NCBI GenBank assembly: GCA_035310145.1
Contig: DATGEL010000103.1
Location: 1-64,000 of the forward strand
DNA length: 64,000 bases
Source of the DNA: Dehalococcoidia bacterium
GTDB lineage: Bacteria; Chloroflexota; Dehalococcoidia; CAUJGQ01
Direction of reading: 5' to 3'
Shown: positions 7,634-16,416 of the stretch, piece by piece
How positions within the stretch are numbered: the stretch's first letter is position 1
Layout: each line of letters starts with the position of its first letter
Position numbers and translations under genes: made by a program
Notes under the pieces: model-generated
What the model was told of the DNA's origin: nothing
Database searches by the model: none
What the model saw: the letters and a program-made list of their open reading frames with translations, nothing else

Positions 7634-8498
7634 CGAGCACCTGCTTGCAACGGATCATGGCGTCGATGTGCTGCCGCGGCGAGGTGAAGCTGCTGCCCAT
7701 CGTGCCCACGGTCAGGTGCGTGGCGCCCAGCTTCTGCCAGGCGTCGCGCTGCGCCGCCCACTCGTCGGGCCCGCCACGCGCCGCGTTGACGCCGACGTCG
7801 AGGCCGATGCTCGCCGGATCGCGCCCCGCCGCCTGCGCATAGCCGCGGAAGCGCTCCAGCACGGCGCGAAACTCGTCGTTCGGGGGAAACTGCGGGAACC
7901 AGCCGTCGGCCAGCCGCGCGATGCGCTCGATCGCCCGCTCCACCACCGCGGTGTATGAGCCCATCCAGATCGGGATCGGCCGCTGAACCGGCATCGGGTT
8001 CAGGCCCATGCGGTCCAGGTGGTGCCAGCGGCCCGTGTAGGTCACCAGCTCCTCGGTCCACAGCCGGCGCAGCACGGCGATCTGCTCTTCGATGCGCCGG
8101 CCGCGCGTGTGAAAATCCTCGTTCAGCGCCTCGTACTCCATCCAGTTGCGCCCGATGCCCACGCCCAGCCGCAGCCGCCCGCCGGTGAGCAGGTCCAGCT
8201 CGGCCGCCTGCTTGGCGACGAGAGCCGTCTGCCGCTGCGGCAGGATGAGGATGCTGGTCACCAGCTCCAGCCGCCGCGTGATCGCGCCGAGATAGCCGAA
8301 CAGCACGAACGGCTCGTGGTAGACCACGTCGTAGGTGTGGACGCGCTCGCCCCGCAGCCGGTCGGGGTGGCCGCCGATCACATGCTCGGCCGCGCGCAGG
8401 TGGTCGAAGCCCACGCCCTCGATCGCCTGCGCGAAGTCGCGGATCGCTGCCGGGTCGTTACCAAGCGCGGCGGTCGGAAACGTCACACCGATCTTCAT
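7623..8498 (-). CDS. LLM-class F420-dependent oxidoreductase
   Basis: 291 aa, luciferase-like monooxygenase fold. MKIGVTFPTAALGNDPAAIRDFAQAIEGVGFDHLRAAEHV is the standard N-terminus of F420-dependent LLM family members; LDLLTGGRLRLGVGIGRN and PIPIWMGSYT are the conserved TIM-barrel blocks around the cofactor pocket. The ATG at 8498 has a GGAGGAGTGAGGG stretch upstream. It is the first gene of a two-gene unit with the group-D hydroxylase. Cofactor could be F420H2 or FMNH2; F420 is favoured by the N-terminal pattern. Substrate unknown. Confidence 0.85.
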   Translation of the reverse strand: MKIGVTFPTAALGNDPAAIRDFAQAIEGVGFDHLRAAEHVIGGHPDRLRGERVHTYDVVYHEPFVLFGYLGAITRRLELVTSILILPQRQTALVAKQAAELDLLTGGRLRLGVGIGRNWMEYEALNEDFHTRGRRIEEQIAVLRRLWTEELVTYTGRWHHLDRMGLNPMPVQRPIPIWMGSYTAVVERAIERIARLADGWFPQFPPNDEFRAVLERFRGYAQAAGRDPASIGLDVGVNAARGGPDEWAAQRDAWQKLGATHLTVGTMGSSFTSPRQHIDAMIRCKQVLDGA

Positions 8499-8689
8499 CG
8501 CGGTGCCCTCACTCCTCCTTCCCCTCCTCGCACAAACACAGACATTTGGGCGATCCGCCGCCGGCGACGAGCGTGCGGGCGAGAGGGTCGATCGTGTTGC
8601 GCTGAAGCGGGATGCATCGGGTAGGCCGTCGTGCCATGGGTTGCGGCCACGGGCGCGCCGGGCGCGCGGCATGCGCCCCTGCAGCAGAT

Positions 8690-8801
8690 CGCTAACCCGA
8701 CGCCCTCCACGCTACCTGCCAACGATCGCCCCTCTCCCTCTCCCAGGATTGGGAGAGGGACCAGTGGAAGATCCCGGGGGTGAGGGTGAGGGCCCGCCCA
8801 C
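8690..8801 (-). repeat. Dispersed hairpin element, copy at the 3' end of the VOC gene
   Basis: Occupies most of the 305-base gap between the VOC gene and the LLM gene. It starts with a CTAACCCGACGCC lead, then GATCGCCCCTC, an 11-bp hairpin (arms TCCCTCTCCCA 8735-8745 and 8750-8760, loop GGAT) and ends with the tail GTGAGGGTGAGGGCCCGCCC two bases before the VOC stop codon. It could act as the VOC transcription terminator. The rest of the gap shows no gene. Confidence 0.65.
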
Positions 8802-8803
8802 GC

Positions 8804-9388
8804 TCAGCCCGACTGCTCTTTGCCGAAGACCGTGTAGTCGGTGCTGTCCTCCAGCGCCTCTGGGCCTTCCGTCGGCAGGCGCCGCGCCCAGAGCAGCGCC
8901 GCGGCAATGTCATCCTCCCAGACTTCGGCCGGCAGCTCGTACAGCACCTCGATGCCGTGGTTGTCCGGGTCGGAGATGTAGACGCTGTGCGTCATGCCGT
9001 GCTCGACGCGGCTGTGGAACTTCACGCCTTTGCTCTGCAAGAAGGCGATCTGCCGCAGCCAGGACTCGCGGTCCGGGTACTTGATCGCGATGTGGTTCAC
9101 GCCCGGCGCCCGCCCGCGCATGCTCCAGTCCTCGGACGGATCCGCCACCTGCTCCGGCTCGACGATCTGCGCCAGCGCCAGGTCGTGATGGCGGGCGCCT
9201 TCCGAGCCGGCGTAGAAGCGCATTTGGAAGGAGCTCTCCGGCCGCGACTGGCCCACCTGTTTGAAGCCGATGATCTCCGTCCAGAAGGCGTGCGAGCGTT
9301 CGAGGTCCTTCACATTCAGCACGAGGTGGTTGAGGCCGGCCGGCTGTACCGCCACCGGCGTCGCCTGGGCTCGTTCGCTTGTGGTCAC
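8804..9388 (-). CDS. VOC-superfamily (glyoxalase/extradiol dioxygenase-like) protein
   Basis: 194 aa with one complete vicinal-oxygen-chelate domain: LNHLVLNVKDLERSHAFWTEIIGF, then VNHIAIKYPD, then DPDNHGIEVLYE. The two His and the Glu at the ends of these blocks are the usual metal ligands, so a metal-dependent dioxygenase, lyase or isomerase activity is likely. Last gene of the six-gene minus-strand unit that begins with the homocysteine methyltransferase fusion (16416); 55 bases separate it from the MetE-like gene. Substrate not deducible. Confidence 0.8.
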   Translation of the reverse strand: MTTSERAQATPVAVQPAGLNHLVLNVKDLERSHAFWTEIIGFKQVGQSRPESSFQMRFYAGSEGARHHDLALAQIVEPEQVADPSEDWSMRGRAPGVNHIAIKYPDRESWLRQIAFLQSKGVKFHSRVEHGMTHSVYISDPDNHGIEVLYELPAEVWEDDIAAALLWARRLPTEGPEALEDSTDYTVFGKEQSG

Positions 9389-9443
9389 GCTGTTGCGTTC
9401 CTTTCGGCGCCCGCTCTGCGCGGACGCGACTCTCCGTTGCCGA

Positions 9444-10655
9444 TCACCAGAGCTGCTGTGTCGCCAGGCGGGCGCCTTCGGCGAGCGCCCGCAGCTTCGC
9501 CCACTGGATCGAGGGATGCGTGCGGATCAGGTTCCAGATCTGCGAGAAGCCGCAGTCCGTGCCCGCGATCACGTTCTCGCGGCCCACGAGCCTGGCAAAA
9601 CGGGTAATGCGCTCGGCCACGAGCTCGGGGTGCTCGATGATGTTGGTCGAGTGCGTCACCACGCCGGGGATCAGGATCTTGCCCTCCGGCAGTTTTACAT
9701 TCTCCCACACGCGCCACTCGTGCTCGTGCCGTGGGTTGGCAGCCTCGATTGAGTAGGCGCCGGCGTTCACCTCCAGCACGAGGTCCACGATCTCCTTCAG
9801 CGGCACGTCGGTGGAGTGCGGCCCGTTCCAGCTTCCCCAGCAGATGTGGTAGCGCACGCGGTCTTCAGGGATGCCCTTCAGCGCGTGGTTCACCGCCTCC
9901 ACGCGCAGATGAGAGAACTTGCGGTAGTCCTCCAGCGAGCCGCTCAGCAGCAGCCGGTCGTAGAGCGCGGGCAGGAAGGCGTCGTCCACCTGCACCAGCA
10001 GGCCGGCATCGACGATCGCGCGGTACTCCTCCTTCAAGGCGTCGGCTAGGGCGTAGAGATAGGCTTCCTCACTGGGATAGTACTGATTCAGCCGCGTCGC
10101 CTCGGCGCTGCCCGGCGCGGAGACAGGCAGGAACGCGTCTTCAAACGCGCCCTGGACCCGCACGCCATTCAGCGCCGCCTTGAAGTTGGCGATGTCGGTC
10201 TGGATCGCCTGCTGCCCCGTGTACTTTATCGGCCCCGTGCACTCCCAGGCGATCAGCGAGGACGTCGCCGGCGCCGCGGCCTGCGCCGGCGGCAGCCACA
10301 TCGTGCGCTCGTGCCGGTTCCAGGCGGCGTAGAAGTCGGCGAAGTCCTCGCGGTCCTTGCCGAAGATCTGGCGTGCCCGGCCCGGCTCGAACGGGCGCGC
10401 CTCCAGGCCGGAGATGCGCTCGGTCACGTAGTTGGTCCAGCCGACCTTGCCGTACTCGCCGTCGCTGGGAATATCGACGCCGGCCGCCGCCTGCTCACGC
10501 ACGACTTCGGCCACGCCGTCATGCAACTGGCCGGAAAACGCCGCCTGGTCGTACGGCTGCCGCGCCTCCCGCGCCGCCATCACGGCGATGATCTCCGGCG
10601 GACGCACCAGGCTGCCGGCGTGCGTAGTCAGGATGCGGTCGGTACTGTGCTTCAT
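9444..10655 (-). CDS. MetE C-terminal-domain-like methyltransferase (cobalamin-independent methionine synthase II family), paralogue 1
   Basis: 403 aa, a single zinc-dependent MetE-type barrel without the N-terminal MetE domain. Zinc-ligand candidates H270 and C272 (YHICWGSWNGPHS) and C368 (GTDCGFSQ) are present. DIPSDGEYGK near the N-terminus is typical of the group that includes stand-alone thiol methyltransferases and epoxyalkane:CoM transferases. Starts 16 bases after the binding-protein gene stop and is therefore in its operon. Whether it makes methionine or moves another alkyl group onto a thiol cannot be decided from sequence. Paralogues lie at 20603 and 23448. Confidence 0.82.
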   Translation of the reverse strand: MKHSTDRILTTHAGSLVRPPEIIAVMAAREARQPYDQAAFSGQLHDGVAEVVREQAAAGVDIPSDGEYGKVGWTNYVTERISGLEARPFEPGRARQIFGKDREDFADFYAAWNRHERTMWLPPAQAAAPATSSLIAWECTGPIKYTGQQAIQTDIANFKAALNGVRVQGAFEDAFLPVSAPGSAEATRLNQYYPSEEAYLYALADALKEEYRAIVDAGLLVQVDDAFLPALYDRLLLSGSLEDYRKFSHLRVEAVNHALKGIPEDRVRYHICWGSWNGPHSTDVPLKEIVDLVLEVNAGAYSIEAANPRHEHEWRVWENVKLPEGKILIPGVVTHSTNIIEHPELVAERITRFARLVGRENVIAGTDCGFSQIWNLIRTHPSIQWAKLRALAEGARLATQQLW

Positions 10656-10671
10656 TTCCCCGTCCTGCCGG

Positions 10672-12423
10672 TTACGCCTTGTTCAGCCACATCTGCGTAT
10701 TGTAGGTCGGCTCCGCGGTGGACGCCGGGTTGATCTCGAGGTCCATCACGTACTTGTAGCGCGCCAGGTAGGCCGTGTAGTTGTGCGTGAGGAAGAACGG
10801 CGTGTACTTGTCGAGCAGCGCGAGCTGGATATCCTTCACCTGCTGCACGCGCGACGCGTGGTCGAGCGTTTGCTCCGACTTCTCGATCATGGCGTCGATC
10901 GTCGGATCCTTCAGGCCGTTGTACTTGTGCACGCTGTAGGTGTTCGTTGCCTGCAGGCGCAGGTAGATGTGCGGTGAGTCGTAGGTCGGGTGCTGCGAGT
11001 ACCAGGCCTCCCAGTTGCCGGTGAGGATCTTCTGGTTCAGCCACTCGGCGAACTGCATCGGCGTGATCTGCACCTTCATGCCGACCTGCGCCGCCTGCTG
11101 CTGGAAGATCTGCATGCCCTGGTTATTGCGCGGGCCGTCGATCGTGGACATCTCGACCTGGTGGTTGTAGTCGTAGCCGGCCGCGTCCAGCAGTTGCTTG
11201 GCCTGCTTGAGGTCGTTCGCCCAGTACTTCGCCGTCTGCGACGCGTCGAGCTGGTAGTCCTTGAGGCCCACCGAGAGCAGCCCCGCCGGGATCTGGCCCT
11301 TGCCCGACTCGATCAGGTCGAGGTACTGCTGGCGGTTGGTGAAGCGGTACATCGCCTGGCGCACGCGCGCGTCGTTCCACGGCGGCTTGGCCACGTTGAA
11401 GGAGAGCGTCACCATCGACAGCGAAAGGAAGTTCTCCATCGCGATCTTGGCGCCCAGGTCCTTGGCTACCGTGTCCGCCGTCTGCGGAATCGGCGGCGCC
11501 CAGATCTGCACCTGCTCGCTGCGGAAGGCGGACTCGCCTGCCGCCGGGTCGACGATGATCTTCCACTCGCGCTCGTCGATGTAGGGCAGTCCCTGGCTGG
11601 CGCCGTGGTAGCCGTCGAAGCGCTTGTACAGGTAGTTCACGTTCATCTGGAAGTTGGAGAGCTGGTAGGGGCCGCTGCCCACCTGCCAGCCCTGGTCGAG
11701 GTTGCTCAGCGTCTCCTTGGGAATGATGATCGAGCCGCCGGCAGGGTAGCTGAGCTGCGTGCCGCTGAACAGGTAGGCGTTCGGCGCCTTCAGCTTGAAG
11801 CTGACGGTCTGATCGTCCGCCGCCGTCACGCTGTCCATCGAGAGGGTCTGGAACGACTTGTCCTGCGAGGCCGGGTTGTCCTTGATGTACTTCTCGGTCT
11901 CCACGATGTCGTCGGCGGCGACGGCGCGGCCGTTGACGGGCTCGTGGTTGTGATATTTCATCCCGGGCCGCAGCTTGAAGACGACGGTGAGCGGGTCGGG
12001 CTGCTCCACGCTCGCCGCGGCCTCCGGCACGTACTCGGTGGCCGAGTCCTTGTTCAGCCGCGTGGAGACGAGCCGGTCGTAGAGCGAGACGCCCGAGAGG
12101 ATCGTGCCCTCGTTCCAGTTGGTGATCGGGTTCAGCGTCTGCGTCGTGATCGCGGCGAGCTGGCTGATGCGCCCGCCCTTCTTGGGCGTCTGCGTGGCGG
12201 CCGCCGCGGCGGCCGGAGTGCCGGCAGCGGTGCTCGCGGCGCCGGCCGCGGAGGCCGCGGGTTTGGCGCCGGAGCTGTTCGTTGTACTGGCGGCCTTGTT
12301 GTTGTTGCCGCCGCCGCAGGCGAGCAGGAAGGCGGCCGTCCCTGTCAGCCCCGCCCCACCGACCAGGAATTGCCGCCGGCTCGGCCGGCGCAGTGCTCCC
12401 GTCTGAGAACGATACGGTTGCAT
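10672..12423 (-). CDS. Peptide/nickel-type ABC transporter substrate-binding lipoprotein (SBP family 5)
   Basis: 583 aa. Signal region RRPSRRQFLVGGAGLTGTAAFLLAC combines a twin-arginine-like RRQFLVGG motif with a lipobox ending in Cys, followed by a Asn/Ala/Ser linker typical of Chloroflexota lipoproteins. The mature part shows family-5 features: LYDRLVSTRL, FKLRPGMKYHN, YPAGGSIIIPKETL and RQAMYRFTNRQQYL. The ATG at 12423 follows GGAGGGG closely. Binds peptides or a similar solute outside the membrane and delivers it to the DppBC-like permeases encoded just upstream in the operon. No ATPase gene is present here. Confidence 0.9.
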   Translation of the reverse strand: MQPYRSQTGALRRPSRRQFLVGGAGLTGTAAFLLACGGGNNNKAASTTNSSGAKPAASAAGAASTAAGTPAAAAAATQTPKKGGRISQLAAITTQTLNPITNWNEGTILSGVSLYDRLVSTRLNKDSATEYVPEAAASVEQPDPLTVVFKLRPGMKYHNHEPVNGRAVAADDIVETEKYIKDNPASQDKSFQTLSMDSVTAADDQTVSFKLKAPNAYLFSGTQLSYPAGGSIIIPKETLSNLDQGWQVGSGPYQLSNFQMNVNYLYKRFDGYHGASQGLPYIDEREWKIIVDPAAGESAFRSEQVQIWAPPIPQTADTVAKDLGAKIAMENFLSLSMVTLSFNVAKPPWNDARVRQAMYRFTNRQQYLDLIESGKGQIPAGLLSVGLKDYQLDASQTAKYWANDLKQAKQLLDAAGYDYNHQVEMSTIDGPRNNQGMQIFQQQAAQVGMKVQITPMQFAEWLNQKILTGNWEAWYSQHPTYDSPHIYLRLQATNTYSVHKYNGLKDPTIDAMIEKSEQTLDHASRVQQVKDIQLALLDKYTPFFLTHNYTAYLARYKYVMDLEINPASTAEPTYNTQMWLNKA

Positions 12424-12591
12424 CGACCCCTCCTCCGTGCCTGCTGCGGGAGCCACACGCTCCCGTCTTCCGCTCACCGGCCGCGCAGGCGCGGCCGAAG
12501 TGCCGGTTGTGCCTCCTCAGGCCGGGCGTGGCGAACAACCGCCGGTCCTGGCGCGGCTCGCCGTCCGCTTCCTCGCCCTCATCCGTTTGCC

Positions 12592-13530
12592 TTAACGTCC
12601 GCGCAGGCGCGGATCCAGCTCGTCGCGCAATGCGTCGCCCAAAAAGTTGAAGCCGAGCAGCGTCAGGCTGATCGCGCCGCCGGGCGCCAGCACCAGCCAG
12701 GGCGCCTGCAGGAAGAACTGGCGATTGATGCCGGAAAGGTCGGTGCCCCAGGCCGGGGTGCCCGGCGGCACGCCGTAGCCGAGGAACGAGAGCGACGCCT
12801 CCGCCAGGATCGCCAGGCCGAGCGTGACGCTGACCCCGACGATGATGTAGGCCATCACGTTGGGCAGCAGGTGCCGGAGCATGATCCGTGCCCAGCCGGC
12901 GCCGCAGGCCATCGCCGCCTCGACGTAGGGCGCGTGGCGCTCCGTGAGCGCCACCGAGCGCACGATGCGCGTGGTCGCGAAGATGAAGCCAATGCCCACC
13001 GCGATGACGACCACGCGCAGCTCCCAGCCGAGCGTCAGCATGTTCACGTTGTGCGCCACGCTCGGCCGGCCCAGCGCCGCCACGACGACGAGGATCAGCA
13101 TCAGCCCCGGAAACGAGGCGACCACCTCCAGCGCCCGCTGCACGCCAGAGTCCACCCAGCCGCCGAAGTAGGCCGCGACGAGGCCCAGCGCCGTACCCAC
13201 CACGGTGCCCAGCAAGACCGAGGCGACGCCGACGATCAGCGACACCTGGGCGCCGTAGATCGTGCGCGCCAGCACGTCCTGTCCCAGGTTGTTGGTGCCC
13301 AGCGGGAAGCGGTGGCTCGGACCGCCGAGCCGCGGCCCGACGAAGATGTGCGGGTCGTGCGGCGCCAGCAGCGGCGCGGCGAAGGCCACCATCACGAAGG
13401 CCACGCAGATCAGGGCGCCAAACACCCCCAGCGGCTGGCGCCGCATCATGCTCAGCGCACGGCGCACGAAGCGCGACTCGGCGGACTCCGCCCGCGTGCC
13501 CAGCACCACCGCCTCTGAGGCGCTCGCCAT
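12592..13530 (-). CDS. Peptide-type ABC transporter permease (DppC/OppC family)
   Basis: 312 aa. Hydrophobic N-terminal segment (GVFGALICVAFVMVAFAAPLLAPHDP), then FPLGTNNLGQDVLARTIYGAQVSL, the N-terminal signature of the OppC type, and the EAA loop region EAAMACGAGWARIMLRHLLPN that contacts the ATPase. Five to six membrane helices. The start at 13530 is preceded by GAGGGAGCGGTG; a start 21 codons upstream has no support. It lies 28 bases after dppB and 168 bases before the binding-protein gene. The ATPase partners (DppD/F) must be encoded elsewhere. Confidence 0.9.
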   Translation of the reverse strand: MASASEAVVLGTRAESAESRFVRRALSMMRRQPLGVFGALICVAFVMVAFAAPLLAPHDPHIFVGPRLGGPSHRFPLGTNNLGQDVLARTIYGAQVSLIVGVASVLLGTVVGTALGLVAAYFGGWVDSGVQRALEVVASFPGLMLILVVVAALGRPSVAHNVNMLTLGWELRVVVIAVGIGFIFATTRIVRSVALTERHAPYVEAAMACGAGWARIMLRHLLPNVMAYIIVGVSVTLGLAILAEASLSFLGYGVPPGTPAWGTDLSGINRQFFLQAPWLVLAPGGAISLTLLGFNFLGDALRDELDPRLRGR

Positions 13531-13558
13531 CACCGCTCCCTCAGCCGCGCTGCGCCCG

Positions 13559-14506
13559 TCAGTGCGCCAGGCGAATGCGCGGATCGAGCGCAACGTAGGA
13601 CAGATCGACGATCAAGTTGATCACCATGATCGTAACCGCGGCGAAGAGCGCGACGACCATCACCACCGGGTAGTCGTTGACGCCGATCGCGGCCAGCGCC
13701 CAGGTGCCTAGCCCCGGCAGGCCCATCACCTGCTCCAAAATGATCGAGCCGCCCAGCAGCGCGCCGAGTTGGATGCCCATCAGCGTCAGCACCGGCAGCA
13801 TGGCGTTGCGCAGCTCATGGCGCAGCACGATCACGCGTTCGCGCAGCCCCTTGGCGCGGGCCGTGCGCACGTAGTCCTGCCGCACCACTTCCAAGAAGGC
13901 CGAGCGGGTCAGCCGCATCAGCGTGGCCGCGGCGCCGACGGCGAGGGTGAAGGTCGCCGGCAGGTAGAGTTGCATGTTGCCGGAGGGGTCTTTGAAGAAG
14001 CTGGTGGCGCCGAAACGCGGCGCGTAGCCCCACCAGCGGGCGGGGAAGATCAGCAGACAGGTGAGCAGCAGGAAGTTGGGCACGGAAAGGCCAAAGATCG
14101 AGAACACGCGCACGCCGTAGTCCAGCGGCGAGTTCTGTCTGAGCGCGGAGACGGCGCCGAACACCACGCCCATCACCGCGGTGAAGACGAAGCTGAGCAC
14201 GACGACTTCCAGGGTGATCGGGAAGCGCCGTTGAAACTCCACGCCCACCCGCGCGTTGGTGCGGAAGGAGCGGCCAAAGTCGCCGTGCAGCACGCCGCCC
14301 AGCCAGCGCACGAACTGCACCGGCGCCGGATCGTCCAGGCCGTACTTGTGGTTGAAGGCCTGATACTGCTCGGGCGTGGCGTTCTGGCCCAACACATCGG
14401 CCGCCACGTTCTGCGGCACCATCCGCAGGGCGAGGAAGATCACGATGCTGACGAGCACGATGTTGACCGCGATGCCGATCAGCCGCCTCAGGATGTAGCC
14501 TTGCAC
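13559..14506 (-). CDS. Peptide-type ABC transporter permease (DppB/OppB family)
   Basis: 315 aa. MQGYILRRLIGIAVNIVLVSIVIFLALRMVP is the classic first membrane helix of DppB; KYGLDDPAPVQFVRWLGGVLHGDFGRS and the EAA loop YVRTARAKGLRERVIVLRHELRNAMLP are diagnostic. Six membrane segments expected. Its first 19 bases overlap the end of the upstream homocysteine methyltransferase/MTHFR gene, so translation is probably coupled to that enzyme, an unusual partnership that suggests uptake of an S-methyl or amino-acid-derived solute (inference). Confidence 0.9.
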   Translation of the reverse strand: MQGYILRRLIGIAVNIVLVSIVIFLALRMVPQNVAADVLGQNATPEQYQAFNHKYGLDDPAPVQFVRWLGGVLHGDFGRSFRTNARVGVEFQRRFPITLEVVVLSFVFTAVMGVVFGAVSALRQNSPLDYGVRVFSIFGLSVPNFLLLTCLLIFPARWWGYAPRFGATSFFKDPSGNMQLYLPATFTLAVGAAATLMRLTRSAFLEVVRQDYVRTARAKGLRERVIVLRHELRNAMLPVLTLMGIQLGALLGGSIILEQVMGLPGLGTWALAAIGVNDYPVVMVVALFAAVTIMVINLIVDLSYVALDPRIRLAH

Positions 14507-16416
14507 CGCTCGATCGTCCTCAGCTTGTTGGCCGGTCCTCCGGCCAGTTCTTGCGCGAGTTGCACGATCTCCCCCGTCGTGCCGTCCGCCGCGCGGAGCA
14601 CGGCGCCGCGCACGCGGCCCCCGGCACGGGCCTCCGCGATCAGCTCGCGGGCGATCTGCCGGCCGACCAGCGGTCCGTCTTCGCGCGCCAGCCGCAGACG
14701 CCGCACGATCCGATCGGGGATCGCCACGCCGGGCACTTCGTGGCGCAGGTATTCGGCGTGGCCGAAGTCGCGCAGGATCATCGTGCCCAGCAGCACGGGC
14801 AGGTCGCCGCGCACGCCCGCGGCGTCCAGCAGCCGATCGAGCGCGGCCAGGTCATAGACGGGCGGTGTGATCAGGAAGTCCACGCCGGCCTCGATCTTGC
14901 GGCGGGTTTCCTCAATCTCGCGGTCCAGGTCTTCGGCCGCCGGGTTGACCTGGGCGCCGACGACGAAAGCCGTGGGCCGGGCGAGCGGGATGCCGTGGTG
15001 GTCGCGCCCGCCGTTCAGGGCGCGCACGAGCTGGATCAACCCCAGCGAATCCACATCCCAGATGCCGCCGGTGTTGGGATAGTCGCCCTGCAGAGGCGGT
15101 GTGCCCGAGCGGCAAAGCACGTGCACGATGCTGAAGGCGGAGGCGCCGAGCAGATCGGCCTGCAGCGACATCAGGCTGCGTTCCCAGGCGGCGACGCCGA
15201 GGATCGCCTCCAGCCCCTCCACCCGCTGCTGCACCAGCGCCGCCAGGCTGGTCGGGCTCGCCTGGGCGCGGGCGCTGCTCGGCGGACCGATCAACACCGC
15301 ATCGCAGCCGGCCCGCTTAAGCAAAGCGGCAGCGCGCACGGCTTCATCGGCGCTGCCTCCGGTGGGTGGCGGCAGCTCGCCCAGCAGCACGAAGCGCCCC
15401 GCAGCGCAGCGTTCCAGCATGCGGCTGTGCGCCGGAGCCGGTGAATCCGTGCGCTGCCCGTCGGAGCGCGGGCGCGGGCGCCGTGCTGCCGCGCGCGCCG
15501 CCGGCCGCAGGCCGCTCACCGCTGCGGCCACGGCTTCCACGTGTGCGGGCGTGGTGCCGCAGCAGCCACCGACGATCGCCGCGCCCAGCTCGACGAAGCG
15601 GCGGGCGTGGCGGGCAAAATACGGTGGGTCGGCGGTGTAGCGGAAGCGGCCGCCGGCGAAGGTCGGCGCCCCAGCGTTCGGCTGCGCCGCCAGCGGCAGG
15701 CTGCTGTGCGCGCCCAGCTCGCGCAGCACCGCCAGCAGTCCTTGTGGCCCCAGTGTGCAGTTGGCGCCGATCGCGGCCAGCGCCAGCCCGTCGAGCCGGC
15801 TGCCGACCTCGGCCGGCGTTTCGCCCGCGGGGGTGCGCCCGTCCTCAAGAAAGGTCATCTCTGCGATGACGGGAATGCTGGGCGCCGCCGCTCCGGCCGC
15901 GGCGATCGCCTCCAGCAGCTCGTCCAGACCGCCGAACGTTTCCAGCAGCAGCAGATCGACGCCGCCGGCGTGCAGCGCCGCGATCTGCTCGTGGAAGGCC
16001 GCCTGCAACGTCTCCGATGGCAGGTGGCCGTGAAAGCCGGCCGGTGTCGCCGGCCCGACCGAGCCGGCCACCAGCGCCGGGTGATCGGCTGCGGCGACGG
16101 CGGCCCTGGCCACGGCGGCGGCGGCGAAATTGATCTCGTGCACCCGCGATTCGAGCCCGTGGCGAGCCAGCCGCGGGCGCGAGGCACCGAAGCTGTTGGT
16201 CTCGATCAACTCCGCCCCGGCCGCCAGGTAGGCGCCGTGCACAGCGCGCACCAGCTCGGGCCGGGAAACGCTCAGCTCAGGCAGCGAGAGGTCGAGCGAG
16301 ACGCCGGCGGCGTGCAGCATCGTGCCGATCGCGCCGTCGCAGACCAGCACCCGCGTGCGCAGCCGCTCCGGGAGCTCGAGCAACCCGTCCGTCCGGGCCG
16401 GCAGCGATCGGTTCAT
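14488..16416 (-). CDS. Bifunctional homocysteine S-methyltransferase / methylenetetrahydrofolate reductase (YitJ type)
   Basis: 642 aa in two domains. Residues about 15-300 are a Pfam S-methyl_trans domain with zinc cysteines C220 (GANCTLGP) and C285-C286 (GGCCGTTP). Residues about 330-640 are a MetF-type TIM barrel (GDYPNTGGIWDVDSLGLIQ, AGVDFLITPPVYD, GVAIPDRIVRRL). Such fusions couple 5,10-methylene-THF reduction to methyl transfer onto homocysteine. The ATG at 16416 fits the first methyltransferase strand; the frame stays open upstream but translates repeat DNA. First gene of the six-gene unit, with a promoter at 16511-16539. A separate metF and folD lie just upstream. Confidence 0.9.
   Translation of the reverse strand: MNRSLPARTDGLLELPERLRTRVLVCDGAIGTMLHAAGVSLDLSLPELSVSRPELVRAVHGAYLAAGAELIETNSFGASRPRLARHGLESRVHEINFAAAAVARAAVAAADHPALVAGSVGPATPAGFHGHLPSETLQAAFHEQIAALHAGGVDLLLLETFGGLDELLEAIAAAGAAAPSIPVIAEMTFLEDGRTPAGETPAEVGSRLDGLALAAIGANCTLGPQGLLAVLRELGAHSSLPLAAQPNAGAPTFAGGRFRYTADPPYFARHARRFVELGAAIVGGCCGTTPAHVEAVAAAVSGLRPAARAAARRPRPRSDGQRTDSPAPAHSRMLERCAAGRFVLLGELPPPTGGSADEAVRAAALLKRAGCDAVLIGPPSSARAQASPTSLAALVQQRVEGLEAILGVAAWERSLMSLQADLLGASAFSIVHVLCRSGTPPLQGDYPNTGGIWDVDSLGLIQLVRALNGGRDHHGIPLARPTAFVVGAQVNPAAEDLDREIEETRRKIEAGVDFLITPPVYDLAALDRLLDAAGVRGDLPVLLGTMILRDFGHAEYLRHEVPGVAIPDRIVRRLRLAREDGPLVGRQIARELIAEARAGGRVRGAVLRAADGTTGEIVQLAQELAGGPANKLRTIERCKATS

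Noticed and set aside
9444-10655. Definite assignment of paralogue 1 as epoxyalkane:coenzyme M transferase
   Set aside because: The zinc motif is shared by the whole MetE-C family, and no coenzyme M pathway gene is visible.
10990-13518. 842-codon plus-strand frame opposite the dpp genes
   Set aside because: Antisense shadow of the binding-protein and permease genes; composition and lack of motifs give it away.
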